A DNA stretch of 18,187 nucleotides from an uncultured Bacilli bacterium. Its GTDB lineage: Bacteria; Bacillota_I; Bacilli_A; RF39; UBA660. The DNA is taken from positions 1-18,187 of the forward strand of contig CALVIQ010000110.1 in the NCBI GenBank assembly GCA_944331815.1, read 5' to 3'. The translations under genes were made by a program, and so were the position numbers. The notes below the pieces were generated by a model that was not told the DNA's origin, made no database searches, and saw only the letters and a list, made by a program, of their open reading frames with translations. Positions 14,865 to 18,187 of the stretch are shown in pieces; position 1 is the first letter of the stretch, and every line of letters starts with the position of its first letter.

Positions 14865-17108
14865 CTATTGTTTAATTTTATCGCCTAAGATATGCTTTTG
14901 AACATATAATAAATCGTGTAAGTCTATTTTACCATCTTTATTTATATCCCCTGCTTTTAAATAAATGCCAGATATATTAGATTTTTCTAATATTATTTTT
15001 TGAACTTCTAGTAAATCTGCTAATGTTACATCGCCAGAACCATCTAAATCACCAAGAATTAATATTTGATAAGTTTTAGTTTCTTCACCAATAGTAATAG
15101 TTAATTTATCATCTGTTGCAAAAGTTGTTGTTTTTACTTTACCATCTGCATTACTTAATGTTACAGTTGCTTGATTATTATATTTATAAACTTTATCTTT
15201 AAATGAACTATAAGTTGTCCCTATTTCAATACCACTCATTATATTTCCATTTACTTTAACACTTAGTTGATCAATTATTTCATCTATTGTTGTAGGATTT
15301 TCTATTTCTTCTGTTATTTTATTAACATTTAATACATAAGTTCTTTTATCACCATTTTCAGCAGTAACAACAACATTCAATTTATTCATTCCATCATTTA
15401 AATTAATTATTCCATTACCACTAACCTTAGCCTTACTATTTACAGTAGTTGTTGTAATTTTAATACTACTATTTTTAGTATTGTAATCGTATGAAGTTAT
15501 TTCGCCATCAAAACCGGTAACAGATTTACCATCTATTTTTAAACTAGATAACCAATTATTAGGATTTCCTTTATTGGGCTGAGCATAATTAGTTTCTTTC
15601 ATATTATCATAAACCGGAATATAAAATACTATTGCTTCATCAATATCACCATTTTTTACATATGCTGAATAAGTTGTAGAAGATTCAGAATATGGTGCTT
15701 GAATGTTAGTCATATATTGATGAGTATTAATTGTACTATCTGATGCAGGATTAACATTAAATCTTTGAAAATATAAAGTTTGTTGCCCACTTAATATATA
15801 ATTATCTCCTAAATGAACTGATCCTTCTAAAATTGAAATATATGGGTTATTCCATCCTCTTTTTTTAGCATATATTAATCCGTTGATAACTGCATCATTA
15901 CCATTAGCTGCATAGGCATTAACATTAAAGAAATTATAATATCCTTTATATCCAGAAACTTTACCAGACGCACTACCACTTGCTTTACCGCCACTAATAA
16001 CTACCTCTTGTTTTACTCTCGCAGCCAAAACATAAGGACTAACTCCTGAATATTGTCCTGCTTCAACAAATGTAGTTGAATATCTTTTACTTCCACCATT
16101 ATAACTAAATGTTCCAGACATGAATGTTCCATTCAAAACTGATTGAACACCAGATTCATTTTGATAATTGTGATAAGTTAAATCTTCAAACATAAATATT
16201 CTAGTTTCATTTAAAAAATTTCTAGGATCTAAGTAATGGGCAACTATACCTTCACTTGCTGCTTTCCAAGAATCACCATCATATCCTTTCCAAGTATCAG
16301 TTCGCCAATTATAAGCTCCTTCTTTAGTTGAACGCCATCCTTCATTGCTTGTCCAAATTAAACTTTTAGAACCAGTTGCCTGTGCTTTTACTACACTATC
16401 AAATTTTAAATTAGTATCGATAGCATAAAATTTCCAAGATGGATGATCATCATGCAATTCTTTTAAATATTTTTGATAACTTTCTGGAAATTTTGCTAAT
16501 TCTTTTTCGTAATCATAATTAGGATCAACAGTACTTTCAACTAATTCAACATAAGTTGTACAAACATAACCATATCCAGTATCACTATCGGCATAAGAAA
16601 TTTTATACCATTTTTTACTTCCACAAGTATCTTTACTATTAGCCGAATCGACAGTATCTAATATTGTTACAATCCTACCATTGGCCAAACCATCACTAAT
16701 AGAACTATAGCTTGTACTAGCACCTTCTCTTACAATAACACCAATTGAAGAATTAATTTTACCTTTTAAATACCCTGTAACAGGTGCACTTTCACGTTTT
16801 TCGATATAACTAGTACAAACATAGCCTTCAGTATAATTATCTTGATTATATTCTACCTTATACCATTTTCCGCTTGCACAGCCTGTAGAACTATCTTGTG
16901 TTGATATTTCATCTAATATTTTAACTACTGCTCCTTCACCAAAACCAGTACCAATAACACTAAAATCAGTTCCAGCCCCGCTTCTTACTCTAACTCCTAA
17001 ATTATTTTCAGTTTCAACAATTCCATAGACATTCGTAGCGGAAATTATAAAAGGAAAAATTGATAATATAACACCTATTAAAACTAATAAGCAAATTAGT
17101 CGTTTCAT
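14865..17108 (-). CDS. Secreted autolysin: two SH3b, glucosaminidase, cadherin-like and dockerin domains
   Basis: The 747-residue exported protein has a signal peptide (1-24) and two bacterial SH3 domains (about 27-103 and 112-188). The catalytic region (about 205-500) is of the LytD/GH73 endo-beta-N-acetylglucosaminidase type: HYLDPRNFLNE (291-301), FMFEDLTYH (305-313) and GVSPYVLAARVKQEV (355-369), with candidate catalytic Glu368. A cadherin-like domain (515-597) precedes a type I dockerin (685-744) with two calcium loops, DLDGSGDVTLAD (687-698) and DINKDGKIDLHD (721-732). It would cut peptidoglycan glycan strands. The SH3 domains should bind the wall, and the dockerin probably binds the cohesin protein encoded next. 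Each SH3 domain carries a Cys pair at equal spacing (77/98 and 162/183). A promoter 17 bases upstream leaves a very short leader before AAGGTGAT. Confidence 0.92.
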   Translation of the reverse strand: MKRLICLLVLIGVILSIFPFIISATNVYGIVETENNLGVRVRSGAGTDFSVIGTGFGEGAVVKILDEISTQDSSTGCASGKWYKVEYNQDNYTEGYVCTSYIEKRESAPVTGYLKGKINSSIGVIVREGASTSYSSISDGLANGRIVTILDTVDSANSKDTCGSKKWYKISYADSDTGYGYVCTTYVELVESTVDPNYDYEKELAKFPESYQKYLKELHDDHPSWKFYAIDTNLKFDSVVKAQATGSKSLIWTSNEGWRSTKEGAYNWRTDTWKGYDGDSWKAASEGIVAHYLDPRNFLNETRIFMFEDLTYHNYQNESGVQSVLNGTFMSGTFSYNGGSKRYSTTFVEAGQYSGVSPYVLAARVKQEVVISGGKASGSASGKVSGYKGYYNFFNVNAYAANGNDAVINGLIYAKKRGWNNPYISILEGSVHLGDNYILSGQQTLYFQRFNVNPASDSTINTHQYMTNIQAPYSESSTTYSAYVKNGDIDEAIVFYIPVYDNMKETNYAQPNKGNPNNWLSSLKIDGKSVTGFDGEITSYDYNTKNSSIKITTTTVNSKAKVSGNGIINLNDGMNKLNVVVTAENGDKRTYVLNVNKITEEIENPTTIDEIIDQLSVKVNGNIMSGIEIGTTYSSFKDKVYKYNNQATVTLSNADGKVKTTTFATDDKLTITIGEETKTYQILILGDLDGSGDVTLADLLEVQKIILEKSNISGIYLKAGDINKDGKIDLHDLLYVQKHILGDKIKQ

Positions 17109-17124
17109 ATCATCACCTTATATA

Positions 17125-17133
17125 ATTATAACA
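17125..17133 (-). promoter_or_regulatory. Promoter of the autolysin/cohesin operon
   Basis: TGT-TATAAT extended -10 on the minus strand, the same element as before tagB. The predicted start falls at or just before the AAGGTGAT ribosome site, so the leader is only about 10 bases. No clear -35. Confidence 0.55.
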
Positions 17134-17184
17134 TTATTTGACAAATTTTGCACATCAAAAATAATAATTACCACATTTTTACAT

Positions 17185-17217
17185 AAAAAAAGAAAGCCGT
17201 AATCCTACGAGCTTTCT
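17185..17217 (-). terminator. Intrinsic terminator-like hairpin with no gene before it
   Basis: On the minus strand, AGAAAGC and CGTA segments pair with TACG and GCTTTCT (stem 17191-17217, one bulged base, 4-base loop). Seven T residues follow (17185-17191). This is the strongest terminator in the window on the minus strand, yet it sits between divergent genes with no coding sequence ahead of it. See the small-RNA finding. Confidence 0.55.
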
Positions 17218-17277
17218 AATTGTATCAAAAGATACACTACATTATATGATAAATTATGTTAAAAATTGATTAAAATA

Positions 17278-17286
17278 TGATAAAAT
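17278..17286 (+). promoter_or_regulatory. Promoter of the PgsA-like gene
   Basis: TGA-TAAAAT extended -10, about 22 bases before the ATG at 17309 and just ahead of the AAAGGAG ribosome site (17295-17301). Confidence 0.55.
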
Positions 17287-17308
17287 ACTTATACAAAGGA
17301 GAATTTCT

Positions 17309-18079
17309 ATGTTTAAAAAAGCTTTAGAAGAATATAATTATGATAAAAAAATTTATATAAAAAAAATAAAAGAAGAAAAAAATATTAGAAAAAAAATAAA
17401 ATTAATGATACCTAACATTTTAACTAAATCTAGAATTCTAGCACCTTTTTTACTTCTTCCTAGTGCTTTAATAGGAAACTTTGTTATTTCTACAATTATA
17501 GCTAGTATATTAGGATTAACTGACTTTTTTGATGGACTTTTAGCTAGAAAATGGAACGCTACAAGTAAATATGGTCAAAAATTAGATGCTATTAGCGATA
17601 AATTATTTGCAATTGGAATATCTTTACCTATTTTAATATCAAATCCTTTGTCAATAATTTCAACTATTATTTTAGAAGTTATAATAGGAAGCATCAATGC
17701 TAACTCCTATTTGAAAGGTAATAATCCTAAATCAACTTTATTGGGTAAATTCAAAACAACTATTTTATATGTATTTTTAGCTTCAACGTATTTAGTGAAA
17801 GCTTTAAATTTTCCTTTATCTTTATTTGTTCTTACTTGTGGTACAAATGTTTTACAATTAAGTACAGCTATTCAATATTATATGATAGATAATAAAAAAG
17901 AAAAGAAGAAAAAAGAAAATATAATTGAAAAAATTGAAGAATTAAAAACTGATGATGAAGACTTAAGTATTAGTCCTTATAGAAAACAAATTGAAGAATT
18001 AAAAACTTTAAAAGAATCTCTAATACAAAGTGAAGTTGAAGAAAAAGAAAAAACATACACAAAAACACCTAGAAAATAG
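17309..18079 (+). CDS. pgsA: CDP-alcohol phosphatidyltransferase (PgsA-like) with charged tails
   Basis: This integral membrane enzyme moves a phosphatidyl group from CDP-diacylglycerol to an alcohol; with glycerol-3-phosphate it makes phosphatidylglycerol phosphate. The family signature D-x2-D-G-x2-A-R-x8-G-x3-D-x3-D is complete: D72, D75, G76, A79, R80, G89, D93 and D97. Hydrophobic segments lie at about 43-70, 98-132 and 151-192. The 256 residues exceed the usual ~180-200 because of a basic N-terminal extension (about 1-33) and a charged, helix-prone C-terminal tail (about 194-256, Lys/Glu-rich). PgsA is the best guess for this motif spacing in a Bacillota genome, but another alcohol acceptor is possible. 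The start has AAAGGAG 7 bases upstream. A perfect terminator overlaps the stop. Confidence 0.82.
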   Translation: MFKKALEEYNYDKKIYIKKIKEEKNIRKKIKLMIPNILTKSRILAPFLLLPSALIGNFVISTIIASILGLTDFFDGLLARKWNATSKYGQKLDAISDKLFAIGISLPILISNPLSIISTIILEVIIGSINANSYLKGNNPKSTLLGKFKTTILYVFLASTYLVKALNFPLSLFVLTCGTNVLQLSTAIQYYMIDNKKEKKKKENIIEKIEELKTDDEDLSISPYRKQIEELKTLKESLIQSEVEEKEKTYTKTPRK

Positions 18080-18087
18080 GTGTTTTT
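18061..18087. terminator. Terminator after the PgsA-like gene, probably bidirectional
   Basis: AAAAACACCTA (18061-18071) pairs perfectly with TAGGTGTTTTT (18077-18087) around a 5-base loop. The stop codon of the pgsA-like gene lies at the start of the right arm. Terminal A and T runs suit both strands, and the convergent gene at the right edge ends 2 bases further on. Confidence 0.85.
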
Positions 18088-18088
18088 A

Positions 18089-18187
18089 TTAATCCATTAA
18101 TTCTTGCTCTAAAGCTTCTAATGGTTCATCATCAATATAAGGTATTTCTAAATCGTAATTGGCTTTACGATATTTTTTAGCACCAGT
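18089..18187 (-). CDS. C-terminal end of an unidentified protein, partial
   Basis: The last 32 codons and a TAA stop of a minus-strand gene that enters from the right edge. The peptide begins TGAKKYRKANYDLEIPYIDD and ends LEALEQELMD. It is acidic at the C-terminus and matches no family I can name. The frame is supported by the absence of stops and by the terminator placed 2 bases beyond its stop codon. No function is proposed. Confidence 0.6.
   Translation of the reverse strand, partial: TGAKKYRKANYDLEIPYIDDEPLEALEQELMD

Noticed and set aside
1..18187. Mycoplasma-type genetic code (TGA read as Trp), considered because of the extreme AT content
   Set aside because: TGA ends the permease, gpsA and the TagF-GT4 gene at natural ends, and conserved tryptophans are encoded by TGG.
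1..18187. CRISPR array, tRNA or rRNA genes
   Set aside because: No regularly spaced direct repeats and no tRNA- or rRNA-like sequence were seen on either strand.

Overview
The window is very AT-rich DNA that fits a low-GC Bacillota (Firmicutes) bacterium, probably an uncultured gut Bacilli/Erysipelotrichia/RF39-like lineage. The assignment is inferred from codon use, gene content and Shine-Dalgarno-type starts. The genetic code is standard: TGA ends genes and Trp is TGG, so this is not a TGA=Trp mycoplasma. The protein content is that of a Gram-positive cell envelope: wall teichoic acid (WTA) synthesis and export, a DltABCD-like acylation cassette, a cohesin/dockerin autolysin pair and a phospholipid synthase.

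Layout. Positions 1-121 hold the 5' end of a probable IS3-type insertion sequence, truncated by the window edge. Positions 140-12323 are one long minus-strand teichoic-acid locus, read right to left: a tagB-like gene, a tagF-like gene and a truncated licD; then a second promoter; then a TagF-GT4 fusion, tagD (CDP-glycerol synthesis), a DltA-like adenylation enzyme, a carrier protein, an MBOAT acyltransferase, a DltD-like SGNH protein, a short Sfp-type phosphopantetheinyl transferase, and the TagG/TagH-like ABC exporter. gpsA (glycerol-3-phosphate dehydrogenase) diverges from the head of the locus at 12432 and supplies its precursor. gpsA converges tail-to-tail with a two-gene minus-strand operon (17108-13404). 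This encodes a secreted SH3b/glucosaminidase/dockerin autolysin and a membrane-anchored cohesin protein. A divergent PgsA-like CDP-alcohol phosphotransferase (17309-18079) and the 3' end of an unidentified minus-strand gene close the window.

How the genes work together. GpsA makes sn-glycerol-3-phosphate and TagD activates it to CDP-glycerol. The three TagB/TagF-type transferases prime and extend a poly(glycerol-phosphate) chain, and the GT4 domain fused to one of them suggests that sugars are added or alternated. The ABC pair exports the polymer. The adenylation/carrier/MBOAT/SGNH cassette, with its own phosphopantetheinyl transferase, would acylate the polymer outside the membrane. The adenylation enzyme lacks the Asp and Cys that define D-alanine recognition in DltA, and the MBOAT ends in FIYGGF, a motif otherwise carried by the separate protein DltX. 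This looks like a diverged acylation system built into a WTA operon.

The DNA also shows remodelling. About 60 bp of the tagB/gpsA bidirectional promoter is repeated at 9510-9570, beside the point where licD is cut short.
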